A DNA stretch of 64,000 bases from Myxococcales bacterium (GCA_028287135.1 JAQBQE010000057.1:1-64000), one strand, 5' to 3'; numbered from the stretch's first letter, positions 8,081 to 15,912 are shown. Translations and numbers: made by a program. Notes: generated by a model not told the origin, from the letters alone.

Positions 8081-9193
8081 CTATCCCTCCGTAGGAGGGT
8101 CGGCCGCAAGCTCGGTGATGAAGACCGCCTCGATCCAGTTGCGTTCGCGCTGACCGACGAGAAGAACTGCGTGACCCGCGTCGAAAGCATAGTCCACATC
8201 ATCGGCCAACGTCTCGTCGCAATAGCAACGCGACTCACCCGCGGTTACGTGCGGTGCGGTGCGAAGTGTGAATGTGAGCTTGTCGCGATCGAATTCGCGC
8301 ACGTAGCCCTCAAGCTGGACCGCCCTTGGCTTGCCGCGAGTCTTGAGTGCATGGATCACGTTCTTCGTGGCCTTGCGATTCAGGCTTATCTTGCGGCGAG
8401 CGAGCTTCCCGTCGATCTCGACGTTTTGCACAGCCCCGGTTCCCGGTGGGACGAGATGTCGAAGTGCCGCAAGAATTGCGGTCCACTCGTCGTCATCGTC
8501 AGCCGGCGGGCGTGCATTCGGCGTCGTTGCCCAGGCGAGACCCTTTTGGAGCAGCCCCGCAGCGTCGTTCATCAACTTCTTCTCATCGTCGAGAAGATCC
8601 AACTGCGTGGGCGAACCGAAGTCCACTTCAAGACTTCCGTACGCCATGCGTCGAGTCGGCAAATCGTATAGACGTCGAAGATTGTTCGTCGGCCGCCCTT
8701 CAGGATCACTCTTCGTGAGGAAATCGAGAATCGGCTTTAGTGCTCCTCGGACCGCCTCTGTCGCTCGTCCGATGACGCTCGCTGCTACGTAGTTCTCTTC
8801 AATGTCGCCCGTGAAGCGAACCGAGAGCAATGGAGCAAACTCCGGTTGAAGATAGACTCCCGACTGCGGCAGGCAGTCATCAGGAAGGTCGTCCAACTTG
8901 ATCGATCGAATCGTGGAGCCGAAGGAGAGCCACGCCCATGGTTGCTTGAGTGCTTCGCGGATCGTGACTTCGCCCTTGAAGAGCTTCATGACGATCGATT
9001 CTTCGGTGGGGACGACAAGACGCACATCGCCCTCATCGTCCTCGTCAACCCAGTACACCAACGCGAGTTGAAGCGTAGGGAGTCGCGATGTGAACAGCAT
9101 CGGGCGTTCGAGCTCATCGAGCACATCCACCGGACGCAGAGTCCCCAGCGATCCAAATGGGATCTCGGTGCCGAGGTTTCTGAGTTCGGTCAT
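8081..9193 (-). CDS. DUF6575-like protein, module copy A
   Basis: A 370-residue protein. The first 130 residues resemble DUF6575 proteins: LGTLRPVDVLDELERPMLF, a strand-rich LALVYWVDEDDEG, then VRLVVPTEESIV and DLPDDCLPQSGVYL. The middle and C-terminal parts (FTGDIEENYVAASVIGRAT, RRLYDLPTRRMAYGSLEVD, REFDRDKLTFTLR) are strongly shared with the second copy at 17640-18767. The start at 9193 is fixed by the ATGA overlap with the upstream gene, which the second copy shares. No membrane segment or classical catalytic motif is visible. The family has no established function; its place at the edge of two mobile elements suggests defence or superinfection control (inference). Confidence 0.75.
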   Translation of the reverse strand: MTELRNLGTEIPFGSLGTLRPVDVLDELERPMLFTSRLPTLQLALVYWVDEDDEGDVRLVVPTEESIVMKLFKGEVTIREALKQPWAWLSFGSTIRSIKLDDLPDDCLPQSGVYLQPEFAPLLSVRFTGDIEENYVAASVIGRATEAVRGALKPILDFLTKSDPEGRPTNNLRRLYDLPTRRMAYGSLEVDFGSPTQLDLLDDEKKLMNDAAGLLQKGLAWATTPNARPPADDDDEWTAILAALRHLVPPGTGAVQNVEIDGKLARRKISLNRKATKNVIHALKTRGKPRAVQLEGYVREFDRDKLTFTLRTAPHVTAGESRCYCDETLADDVDYAFDAGHAVLLVGQRERNWIEAVFITELAADPPTEG

Positions 9194-9564
9194 ACGGCGG
9201 CCACTACTTCGAACAGGGAATGCCGCTCTACACCGTCGGACGGCCACCAAGTGTGGTGGGGCGGTGCGAACGTCTGCTTGAGCTTGCCATGCGGGGGTGT
9301 CAGCTGTGCTCGGGCAATGAGCTTGCCCAAGCGTTGATACTGGCGAGCTTTGTACCGTGCGTGCTCCTCATCCAACCAAACAGAGATGCCGCATCGGCAA
9401 CAGGGATCTCCGTCCTTGGCCAGACCGCGCTCGGCCTGCGACTTGAAGTCTTGGGCGGCGCACGGATTTTCCTTCACGATGTAGAAGACGGCGGCATCCA
9501 CATCCGCGGCATCCGCCGGCGGGCAACCATGGGGCAACACCGCAACGATTGGAGCCTTTGTCAT
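9190..9564 (-). CDS. Small Cys/Trp-motif protein, module copy A
   Basis: A 124-residue protein whose key features are conserved with the copy at 18764: LPHxCPP near the start, a PC-x4-DF segment, DPCCRCGISVW (a CxxCG knuckle), and the C-terminal HGKLKQT, HHTWWP and VERHSLFEV motifs. The Cys residues suggest a small metal or structural site. Its stop overlaps the start of the DUF6575-like gene by 4 bp, so the two are translationally coupled. The start at 9564 is taken from alignment with the other copy; a longer frame to 9678 is open but unlikely. The protein family is not recognised. Confidence 0.7.
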   Translation of the reverse strand: MTKAPIVAVLPHGCPPADAADVDAAVFYIVKENPCAAQDFKSQAERGLAKDGDPCCRCGISVWLDEEHARYKARQYQRLGKLIARAQLTPPHGKLKQTFAPPHHTWWPSDGVERHSLFEVVAAV

Positions 9565-9716
9565 CCGATCCCTCTCCACTCGACGTTCCCAGTAATTCTT
9601 CAACTCACCCACTTCACCCCGCCGCCCATGAGCGCACAAGTTACTAACGATCAGCCGCGCCGTACAATGGGCGTGCAATGCAGCCGACCGACAACCACCC
9701 GTCGCCTAACTGTTCG

Positions 9717-9774
9717 TAAGTACGTGGAGGTTTGGGGGATCGAACCCCAGACCCTCGGCTTGCAAAGCCGATGC
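9717..9774. repeat. Attachment repeat (tRNA-Ala 3' fragment), att copy 1
   Basis: These 58 bp are identical to 19273-19330. They contain the 3' 50 nt of tRNA-Ala(UGC) (9725-9774, minus strand) through the anticodon arm, and stop matching inside the D arm. It is a displaced tRNA tail, not a functional tRNA: the D arm and 5' acceptor strand are missing. It marks the junction between elements A and B. Confidence 0.93.
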
Positions 9775-9888
9775 GGCGTGTGTTCACGAGAGTTAGCAAG
9801 CGTCACCGCCGAACACCACCCGAGGTCATTCTACGACGAGGATTACTCAGATTTGCGGCAGCGAGCGTCACGCTGCGTCACGGCCGGC

Positions 9889-9945
9889 GTTGACTAGCGC
9901 GTTGACTAATCCTGTTGATTAGACCCTGGGATCCGTGTTGACTAG
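9889..9945. repeat. GTTGACTA repeats upstream of integrase (putative arm sites)
   Basis: Copies of GTTGACTAG/A lie at 9889, 9901 and 9937, with a variant GTTGATTAG at 9914. All are in the same orientation and 12-23 bp apart, between the att core and the integrase start. The same 8-mer recurs at 11403, 11416, 19236 and 19247, i.e. after the integrase and at the other end of the element. This is the expected pattern for integrase arm or excisionase sites. Confidence 0.65.
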
Positions 9946-9951
9946 AGGTCC

Positions 9952-11394
9952 ATGAAGCTCCACCTCACCGACGACACGCTCCGCGGCCTCAAGCTCCCCG
10001 ACGGTGCGCCTCAGCTCGTGCGGTTCGACACCAAGCTCGCCGGGTTCGGCGTGGTCGTGGGGCGCACGCGGACCACGTTCGTGGTCAATCGCCGGGTCGG
10101 GCCCAAGCTCCACCGCGAGGCGATCGGGCACTGGGGCAAGAAGGAGGACGGCGGGATCAACGCGCTCGACGCGCGCAAGCTCGCGCTCGTGATGCTCGGC
10201 AAGCTCGAGGGCAAGGAGTCGACGCCGAACAAGGCCAAGCGCGCGCGGTCCACCGGCCCTACCCTCGCCGAGGCGTGCGAGCTCTACGTCGAGAAGCTCC
10301 GCGCGGGTGGCGCCCGACCGTCGAGCGTGGCGACCGTGGCGCGCGAGATCGGTCGGGACGACAAGCGCAAGGACGGCGAGCGCGAGCGGAGCTACCTCGC
10401 GGTCTGGCTCGATCGACCGCTCGCCTCGATCACGGGCAAGGAGTGCCGGGCCCGCCATGAACAGATGACGGCCGACAACGGACCGCACGTCGCGAACCGG
10501 GTCATGCGCGAGCTCCGGGCGATCTGGAACCACGTCGCGAAGGAGGCCAGCGCCGGGACCATCGACGGGCTCTCGGAAGGGACCGTGTTCCCGGCGAACC
10601 CGACGATCGCGGTCAACTGGAACAAGGAGAACGACTCGTCGAGCTACGTGGACCGACGTCGGGAACCGATCGCGTGGGCCAAGCTCCCCGCGTGGCATGC
10701 CGCGGTCCTCGCACTCGAGACCGGCGTCCGCCGCGACTACAGCCTCGTCGTGCTCCTGACCGGGCTCCGCCGCAACGATGCCGCCTCGCTCCGGTGGGAA
10801 CACATCAACACGACGAAGGAGGCCGTCGCGTCGCGCGTGTGGCACGCCAGCAAACGCAAGTGGGACGAGGTCGAGCTCCCCGCTCGCTCGATGCTCCGGC
10901 CGTCGCCGAAGGGTGGTCGAGCTCGGGCGTTCGTGGTCCCGCTCTCGTCTGCGATCGCCAAGGTCCTCGAACGTCGCCGCACCGAGAACGTCGAGCTTGG
11001 CCAGGACGACGGCGGTTGGGTGTTCCCGTCGCGGGCCCTCAAGAGCGACGCGGACCGCAAGGAGCCCTGCTACTTGTGCCGCGACCTCGGCATGCCGCCG
11101 CACGAGGCTGGAGCGATCGTGCACATCGCCGAGCCCAAAGAGGACTCGAAGGTGCTCGTCGCTCCGCACCGCCTCCGCGACACGTACACGACCGCGCTCG
11201 CCCAGCTCGATCCGCCCTTGAGCCCGTACGTGGTCGACGTGCTCACGAACCACCGCTCCCCGCGCGGATCGGTCACGGCCGGCTACATCGGCGCGCTCGA
11301 CCTCCACGACGCCCAGGAGCGCGCCAGTGCGTTCCTCGTCGAGCGGTTCAAGTCGTCGCCGACCAGCGCGCGCGGCAAGCTCAAGGCCGTGTGA
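9952..11394 (+). CDS. Tyrosine recombinase / phage integrase
   Basis: A 480-residue integrase. The N-terminal DUF4102-like arm-binding region (LKLPDGAPQLVRFDTKLAGFG) and a SAM-like core-binding domain (about 105-215) precede the catalytic domain. Catalytic residues are visible: Arg in LLTGLRRNDAASLRW (about 271), His and Arg in APHRLRDTYTT (about 405 and 408), the second His in NHRSPRGSV (about 433) and the nucleophile Tyr in AGYIG (about 445). It lies 177 bp inside the left att repeat and reads into the element. It is expected to recombine the 58-bp tRNA-Ala core. Confidence 0.95.
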   Translation: MKLHLTDDTLRGLKLPDGAPQLVRFDTKLAGFGVVVGRTRTTFVVNRRVGPKLHREAIGHWGKKEDGGINALDARKLALVMLGKLEGKESTPNKAKRARSTGPTLAEACELYVEKLRAGGARPSSVATVAREIGRDDKRKDGERERSYLAVWLDRPLASITGKECRARHEQMTADNGPHVANRVMRELRAIWNHVAKEASAGTIDGLSEGTVFPANPTIAVNWNKENDSSSYVDRRREPIAWAKLPAWHAAVLALETGVRRDYSLVVLLTGLRRNDAASLRWEHINTTKEAVASRVWHASKRKWDEVELPARSMLRPSPKGGRARAFVVPLSSAIAKVLERRRTENVELGQDDGGWVFPSRALKSDADRKEPCYLCRDLGMPPHEAGAIVHIAEPKEDSKVLVAPHRLRDTYTTALAQLDPPLSPYVVDVLTNHRSPRGSVTAGYIGALDLHDAQERASAFLVERFKSSPTSARGKLKAV

Positions 11395-11402
11395 GCGTCG
11401 AA

Positions 11403-11424
11403 GTTGACTAGGTACGTTGACTAG
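11403..11424. repeat. GTTGACTAG repeat pair downstream of integrase
   Basis: Two direct copies, 13 bp apart, begin 9 bp after the integrase stop. They match the copies before the integrase and near 19236-19255. They could be arm sites or a regulatory site affecting integrase transcription. Confidence 0.6.
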
Positions 11425-11484
11425 ACCCGCGTGCGGGCTCGTTCTCCGACGAGGCTCGAGCCCCGCCCCATCGGCTTCAATGGC

Positions 11485-11862
11485 CTAGGGTTTGGACCCG
11501 GCGGGCAACGCGAGCGACGGCGTCACGTGCTGATCGAGGAACGCGGATCGTTCCGAGGTCGTCATCTGATCCCAGTGCGGCGGCAACGAGCTCGCTCCGG
11601 CGAGCTGAGCGCGGAGGTCGAGCGACTGGACCGGTTTCCCCTCAGTGCGATCGAGGATCATCTCGCATGCGAGGAGTCGCGCACGAAGCGGGTGCACCGA
11701 CGAGGTCGCGACCGAGATCAAGAACCGCGCGATCTCGTCGGGGTCGACCATGCGCCTCAGAGCATTTGTGATCGCGTTTCTGGCGGGCCCGACCCTCGCG
11801 AGAGGCGCGTGTCCCACCACAAATCGACCTGCTCGATCTCGATCGTCTCCAGAATCAGCCAT
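11485..11862 (-). CDS. DUF5681-like element protein
   Basis: A 125-residue protein. GRFVVGHAPLARVGPARNAI resembles the N-terminal motif of DUF5681-type phage proteins (FxxGxxxxGxxxN), followed by a helical segment (VDPDEIARFLISVAT, ACEMILDRTEGKPVQ). Such proteins often accompany terminase-type genes, but no terminase is next to it here. It faces the integrase tail to tail. Start ATG 11862 has only a weak ribosome site. Assignment is tentative. Confidence 0.55.
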   Translation of the reverse strand: MADSGDDRDRAGRFVVGHAPLARVGPARNAITNALRRMVDPDEIARFLISVATSSVHPLRARLLACEMILDRTEGKPVQSLDLRAQLAGASSLPPHWDQMTTSERSAFLDQHVTPSLALPAGSKP

Positions 11863-12007
11863 GATCCGATCTCTAGCTTCGCGAGATCATTTGTCGAGCG
11901 CGAGACACGTGCAGAGTCCGATCCGTTATTCACAATAAATCATCATGCGCTCGGCTAAATACTCCTAGACGCGCGCGACCGCTGCTTGACGCTCGCTATC
12001 GATGGGC

Positions 12008-12197
12008 GTTCCCGACGACGTTCCCACGTTCCCGCGCGGGAACGTTCTGGGAACGGATTTGGGAACGTCCAATAGCTCAGGCGCCCTGTGTACTTAGACA
12101 ACATTCCAATACCCACGTTCCGCGAGTTCCGCACAAGGACTCTGTCCGTGCGGACACGCGCTCGGGAACCGTAAAGGCGGGAACGTCTCGGGAACGT
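12008..12197. repeat. GGGAACGT repeat cluster with 20-bp palindrome (putative origin)
   Basis: Eight or more copies of GGGAAC(G)(T), in both orientations, fall in two groups (12008-12067 and 12164-12197). At the centre of the first is a perfect 20-bp palindrome, ACGTTCCCGCGCGGGAACGT, at 12026-12045. The rest of 11863-12209 has no gene. Iterons next to a RepA-like helicase operon are typical of a replication origin; an operator array is the alternative. Confidence 0.6.
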
Positions 12198-12209
12198 CCG
12201 AAACGAATA

Positions 12210-12241
12210 AACCCGGCCGGGCGTGTCCACCGGGCCGGGTT
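12210..12241 (-). terminator. Rho-independent terminator of helicase operon
   Basis: A perfect inverted repeat (AACCCGGCC with GGCCGGGTT, 14-nt loop) is followed on the minus strand by TTTATTCGTTTC. It lies 19 bp after the stop of the 56-residue gene, so it closes the minus-strand operon. Confidence 0.72.
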
Positions 12242-12260
12242 GGTCTCGTGCGAGGTCGCG

Positions 12261-12431
12261 TTACGCGTGCACGAGCTGGTCGCGGGTTCCTCGCTCCGCG
12301 TCTCGAGCGATGAGAGCCGCGAGCTGACCCTCGATCCCCAGCGCGGCCCACGCGTCGATCTCCGCGTCCATCGCGGCAGCCTCGGAGTCGGTCAGGTACA
12401 TCGTCATAGGAGGAAGTTGGACTCGGCGCAT
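12261..12431 (-). CDS. Small acidic protein (56 aa), end of helicase operon
   Basis: A 56-residue reading frame starts at ATG 12431, five bases after a strong ribosome site (AAGGAG), and ends at TAA 12261. The product is helical and acidic (MYLTDSEAAAMDAEIDAWAA, then a helix ending RDQLVHA). It follows the helicase by 64 bp and precedes the terminator. No family is recognised; it may be an accessory replication or copy-control protein. Confidence 0.65.
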   Translation of the reverse strand: MRRVQLPPMTMYLTDSEAAAMDAEIDAWAALGIEGQLAALIARDAERGTRDQLVHA

Positions 12432-12495
12432 GCGTCTCCTTGTCGTGGTGTTGAGCGCGAACGCGGACCGCGCGCTTCGTATTCCCGGATCATGG

Positions 12496-13911
12496 CTAGC
12501 ACTCGGCGGCCAGTCGCCAACGACCGTCGTCCCCTTGTGCGATCTTGCCCTCGTCCTCGAGCGTGCGGCGCATCGCGATCACGCTGGCCTTGCGGGTGCC
12601 GAGCTCCTTCGCGATCAGGGTCGCGAGCGAGTCGCTGCCCATCGGAGTGGTCGCGAGCGTCGCCAGCACGCGAGCGCGTACTGGGTCTGCAGCCGGGGCG
12701 TGCTTAGTCGCCGTCTCCACGAGCGTGGGCACGATCGCGTCGGCCCCGTCCACGAATCGGAGCCGCATGTCCTCGCCTCCACCCGATCGCGACTTGCCGC
12801 GACTGATCTCGATCACGGCCTCGTTCCGGTCCGAGCCGCGCTCCAGGGTGAGCACGTGATCGGCGTGTTGCCGGATCGCGGTCGAGCCGCGCACGTCACC
12901 CGATGCGTTGGCGTGGTGCAAGAGCACGACGGCGAGCGGTCGGGTCCCGAGCTTGCCCTGCGCCAGGTGCGCGAGCGGTCGCATGGCATCGCCGAGCACG
13001 CTCGCATCGTTCTCGCTTCCCGGCCCGCGGACCTCGGAGAGGTTGTCGATCATGATCGCGGAGTAGCCGAGTCGATCGATGTGCTGCACGAGCCGCGACA
13101 TGGACGCGGGCTCGGTCACGTCGAGCGCACCTGGGTAGAAGTCGACCTTACCAGCGAGCTCCGTCAGGTTCGTCCCCATGCCCCCGGCGAGACGCTGTAG
13201 CCGACGAGCAATCACGGCCGGGCTGCCGTCCAGAAACACGCACAGAACCCGGCCTCGCCTCGCGACGCGACCGCAGAACGGACGGCCGGTCCCGATGCTG
13301 ATCGCCCAGCCGATCGTGACGAACGTTTTTCCTGATCCCGCGGCACCCGCGAGCAAGGTCAGCGATCCGTCCGGGACGAGGCCCTCGATCGCCCAGGTCT
13401 GATCGGGTGCATTTCCAAGGGCGAGGATGGAGACGCTGGCCTCCATGCGCGCGAGCTCGTCCTGGGCGGCTCGAGTCAGGTCCGCGGCTCGTGCTCGCGC
13501 CTCGCTCGCCTCGTGCTCCAGAATCGCGCGCCGGATTCCGTCCTCGATCGCCTGCGGCGCACACTCGGCCAGGCACGCCACCTGGAGCGTGGTCGCGGTC
13601 TCGCTGGCGTACACGAGCGTGGACGCGTCGCGGTCGTGGCATGCCGGGCACAGCGTCGTGAAGCGATCGGTGCCGACGATTGGGGACACGTCATGACCCA
13701 TCGCGCCCACGAGGCGAAATCCGAGCCGTGAGTAGAGGGTGACCTCGCGAGCGTGGCCGGCGTCGCTGTCATCGTCCCCACGCTCGACGTAGGGGGCCGG
13801 CAACCGGAAGACGCGGACCTCGGCGAGTGCAATCTTCTCCAGCGTCCGCACAGGGGCGAGCCTCGCGGCTTGGGCGAGGGCAACTCGATCTAGCGCGTCG
13901 ATCAGGGACAC
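12496..13911 (-). CDS. RepA-like AAA_25 replicative helicase with N-terminal zinc motif
   Basis: A 471-residue product from GTG 13911, which overlaps the previous stop. Residues 85-115 hold paired cysteines (CPACHD, CLAEC) like a primase-type zinc ribbon. A RecA-fold ATPase follows with Walker A GAAGSGKT near 190 and Walker B AIMIDNLSEV near 285, then LAVVLLHHANASGDVRGSTA, a typical RepA/AAA_25 motif containing the sensor His. The last 70 residues look like a winged helix (LATLIAKELGTRKASVIAMR). It probably unwinds the element origin after excision. Confidence 0.85.
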   Translation of the reverse strand: MSLIDALDRVALAQAARLAPVRTLEKIALAEVRVFRLPAPYVERGDDDSDAGHAREVTLYSRLGFRLVGAMGHDVSPIVGTDRFTTLCPACHDRDASTLVYASETATTLQVACLAECAPQAIEDGIRRAILEHEASEARARAADLTRAAQDELARMEASVSILALGNAPDQTWAIEGLVPDGSLTLLAGAAGSGKTFVTIGWAISIGTGRPFCGRVARRGRVLCVFLDGSPAVIARRLQRLAGGMGTNLTELAGKVDFYPGALDVTEPASMSRLVQHIDRLGYSAIMIDNLSEVRGPGSENDASVLGDAMRPLAHLAQGKLGTRPLAVVLLHHANASGDVRGSTAIRQHADHVLTLERGSDRNEAVIEISRGKSRSGGGEDMRLRFVDGADAIVPTLVETATKHAPAADPVRARVLATLATTPMGSDSLATLIAKELGTRKASVIAMRRTLEDEGKIAQGDDGRWRLAAEC

Positions 13912-14084
13912 AGCGGCTTCGCCTTTGCGATCAGCGCGTCGAGCTCGGCGCGAATGTCCGCTGTCGTGTCGGGATCTGCGGCGACCTCGCGTGCCAGGCG
14001 ACTCAGGATGAAGTTCGCGAGGTTCGTGTACCCGAGGTCGCGCGCGCGGCGCGCGGCGTCGAGCCGCTCGCGGCGATCGTTCAC
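13902..14084 (-). CDS. Small helical protein in helicase operon
   Basis: A 60-residue product. GTG 14084 overlaps the stop of the upstream HTH gene (GTGA) and its own stop overlaps the helicase start, so the three genes are coupled. The protein is helical (RARDLGYTNLANFILSRLAR) with an acidic segment. Not recognised. Confidence 0.65.
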   Translation of the reverse strand: MNDRRERLDAARRARDLGYTNLANFILSRLAREVAADPDTTADIRAELDALIAKAKPLCP

Positions 14085-14269
14085 GCCGCACCGCCCACGG
14101 TCTGAGCGGCGAGCCACGCGTCCACCGCGACGCGGGCATAGCGCACCTGCCGACCGATGCGGATCCAAGCGGGGCCTTGCGCGAGCCGGCGCCAATTGCG
14201 GAGCGTGGAGAGCGAGAGGCCGAGCTCGGCGGCCAGGGACTCAGTGTCGACGTATGCATTAGCGGTCAT
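14081..14269 (-). CDS. AlpA/HTH_17-type regulator
   Basis: A 62-residue protein. SLAAELGLSLSTLRNWRRLA plus the wing GPAWIRIGRQVRYARVAVDAWL is the standard helix_turn_helix_17/AlpA excisionase-like domain. It is the first gene of the minus operon (HTH, 60-aa protein, helicase, 56-aa protein) and faces the plus operon. It is a likely regulator of the divergent promoter region and/or excision. Start ATG 14269 is preferred over the longer frame to 14305. Confidence 0.85.
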   Translation of the reverse strand: MTANAYVDTESLAAELGLSLSTLRNWRRLAQGPAWIRIGRQVRYARVAVDAWLAAQTVGGAA

Positions 14270-14313
14270 TGTGCGTTGTCCTTGGGTTTGGCGAGCCCTT
14301 GACACTCCTTAGC

Positions 14314-14328
14314 ACTCGTCGCACGAGT
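14314..14328. promoter_or_regulatory. Inverted repeat in divergent promoter region (putative operator)
   Basis: ACTCGT-CGC-ACGAGT is a perfect 6-bp inverted repeat with a 3-bp spacer. It sits in the 220-bp space between the divergent HTH genes at 14269 and 14490. It is a plausible binding site for one of those HTH proteins. Confidence 0.45.
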
Positions 14329-14489
14329 AGATAGTTTCATCCGGCCGCAACACGCGGAATGAAGAAAATACGACGAGAACAGCCGTGAATCCGGGCACCT
14401 GGCGAGCGTGACGCACTGACACGCCTTCTTTCATACGTTGCATATTGCGGACTCCTTCTCTTCCAGCCGCGGTCAACTACGATTGACTT

Positions 14490-14684
14490 GTGACACCCCT
14501 ACTTCCGCGCTGGCGAATCGGTCGCGCCGCACACGCGCTCGGCCTCTCCGACCAGCGCGTCCGCGGTCTCGTCGATGAAGGCGAGCTCGCGTGTGAGCGG
14601 CTCGAGGACGGCACGCGGATTTTCGATCCCGCGGACGTGTTTGCGCTCGCCACCCGCCGCGCGGAGAGCAAGGACAGCCGATGA
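14490..14684 (+). CDS. Small MerR-type HTH protein, element B operon
   Basis: A 64-residue product from GTG 14490. RIGRAAHALGLSDQRVRGLV and the wing (ERLEDGTRIFDPADVFALA) form a MerR-like winged helix. It is equivalent in position and size to the element A gene at 5309, and opens a ten-gene operon in which most neighbours overlap by 4 bp. Confidence 0.72.
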   Translation: MTPLLPRWRIGRAAHALGLSDQRVRGLVDEGELACERLEDGTRIFDPADVFALATRRAESKDSR

Positions 14685-15115
14685 ACGAGCCCGATGACTA
14701 CGGTCTCGATCTCGAGGAGCTCGCGAAGACGCCGCGCTCGACGCGGTTTGTCCCGAAGAAGCTCGGACGTCCACCCGGATCGAAGACGTCCTCGACGCCC
14801 CCGCCGTCGAGGCTGAGTCCTCGAGCGCGCGCTGCGCTTGCCCGGACGGCTGCTGTCCGAGCCGCTCAAGACCAGGCCGCTGAGGTCGAGCGACTCGAGA
14901 ACGCCGCCAGCGGAGGTCGTGCGCGTGCCGCCGCAACGACGCCCGAGCAGCGTTCGCGTGTCGCGAGTGCCGCGAGTGCGGTACGTTGGTCCAAGATCCC
15001 AGCGGGCGAGCGGACCTCGCCCAACCCCGATTGGTCAAAGCTCTCGCGCGACGTCGCGATCAAGAGCAAGGGCGGTCGCGCTCGTGCGGCCAAGCTCGCC
15101 TCCGAGGCCCCGTGA
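14681..15115 (+). CDS. Basic protein with AT-hook-like motif
   Basis: A 144-residue, Ala/Arg-rich protein. KLGRPPGSKT near residue 30 matches an AT-hook core (GRP), and the C-terminal half has two GGRARAA repeats (SGGRARAAAT, KGGRARAAKL) typical of basic DNA-binding tails. ATG overlaps the previous stop. It is likely a DNA-associated protein of the element; no enzymatic domain is seen. Confidence 0.6.
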   Translation: MNEPDDYGLDLEELAKTPRSTRFVPKKLGRPPGSKTSSTPPPSRLSPRARAALARTAAVRAAQDQAAEVERLENAASGGRARAAATTPEQRSRVASAASAVRWSKIPAGERTSPNPDWSKLSRDVAIKSKGGRARAAKLASEAP

Positions 15116-15312
15116 GCCGGACCGATCGACCGTCGATGGGCGAGCTCCTACTCGACGGCGACGGTTGGGCGATCGCCGCGATCGCCTCGGTCGCGCATGG
15201 GCTCACTGAGCGCCAGCTCCGACGACGCGTGCGCAGCGGCGCGATCCGTTCGCGCATGACCGCGAACCAGGTCGAGGTCTTCGCTTTGCCCGCCAACGAG
15301 GAAGCGCTGTGA
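15112..15312 (+). CDS. Small HTH-like protein
   Basis: A 66-residue product from GTG 15112 overlapping the previous stop (GTGA). WAIAAIASVAHGLTERQLRR and a following RVRSGAIRSRM segment look like an HTH with a short wing. It is part of the coupled plus-strand operon. Family not certain. Confidence 0.55.
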   Translation: MSRTDRPSMGELLLDGDGWAIAAIASVAHGLTERQLRRRVRSGAIRSRMTANQVEVFALPANEEAL

Positions 15313-15425
15313 CGCTCCACGTTCAACGCGACGCGCGCTACTGGCTCGATGTGTATCGGGAGGGCCTCGTCGCGTGGTGGAGCACGGGGCATCGCATGGC
15401 CGCTCGCCCCCAGGAAAGAAACTGA
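15309..15425 (+). CDS. Very small protein (38 aa), element B operon
   Basis: A 38-residue frame. GTG 15309 overlaps the previous stop (GTGA) and ends 2 bp before the next ATG, so it is embedded in the coupled operon. It has a Trp/Tyr-rich centre (YWLDVYREGLVAWWSTGHRM). The spacing is what supports it; nothing is known of its role. Confidence 0.45.
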   Translation: MTLHVQRDARYWLDVYREGLVAWWSTGHRMAARPQERN

Positions 15426-15427
15426 TC

Positions 15428-15901
15428 ATGAAAATCCAAACCGACTCGGAAGCGACCAGCGAACGTTCAGGCTGTGCGTGCCGCGAACAGCACACCGACG
15501 AGGTCGAGGACCCGCACGCGGTCGACCTCGAGCGCGACTCCGCGGTCCTCCTGCTGGGCGAGCCGCACCGCGCGATCCTCGAGCGGTTCGGCCGCGCCGA
15601 GGACGTCCGCGCGTACGCCGCGTCGATGCGGTCACGGATCGAGGAGCACGACGCCTACCTCGAAGGACTCCGCGAACAGGATCTCGCGCGCGCCTCTGAA
15701 CGTGACGCTCTCTACGTCGCCGAGGTCGCGACCGCACAACGCGCGCTTGACAAGGCGACAGGCATGCAGATGCCCCGGCGCCCCCTCGCAACACTCCCCA
15801 ACAGTGCGGAGCGCCCGCTCACCGACGACGAACGCGCACGACCACGCGGCATGCGCCCGCTCCGTCCATCGCTCCTACGCCGCAACCGGCACCGCTTCTA
15901 A
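15428..15901 (+). CDS. Hypothetical protein with GCAC and ERDALYVAE motifs
   Basis: A 157-residue protein. SGCACREQH lies near the N-terminus, followed by a long helical centre (HRAILERFGRAEDVRAYAAS) and ASERDALYVAEVATAQ near residue 95. The motif pair is shared with the 144-residue gene of element A (5985). The tail is basic and proline-rich. It is a conserved element gene of unknown function. Confidence 0.62.
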   Translation: MKIQTDSEATSERSGCACREQHTDEVEDPHAVDLERDSAVLLLGEPHRAILERFGRAEDVRAYAASMRSRIEEHDAYLEGLREQDLARASERDALYVAEVATAQRALDKATGMQMPRRPLATLPNSAERPLTDDERARPRGMRPLRPSLLRRNRHRF

Positions 15902-15912
15902 GAAGGATCACC

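Larger units (their letters stand above)
1..9774. mobile_element. Integrative element A (partial, left end outside window)
   Basis: The segment left of the 58-bp tRNA-derived repeat at 9717-9774 carries HTH genes, a terminase large subunit, a run of tightly overlapping small genes and a terminal module that is repeated in element B. Gene order and the terminal module match element B, so I infer a second, related element inserted earlier or later at the same tRNA-Ala site, giving a tandem array. Its own left attachment repeat and integrase are not in the window and should lie before position 1. No capsid or tail genes are seen in the visible part. Confidence 0.6.

Noticed and set aside
9725-9774. 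Second tRNA-Ala gene
   Set aside because: Only the 3' 50 nt are present, without the D arm and 5' acceptor strand. It is an attachment-site remnant.
9919-11307. Long minus-strand frame opposite the integrase
   Set aside because: Arg/Glu/Val-rich antisense of a gene with all catalytic residues of tyrosine recombinases. High GC makes such shadows common.
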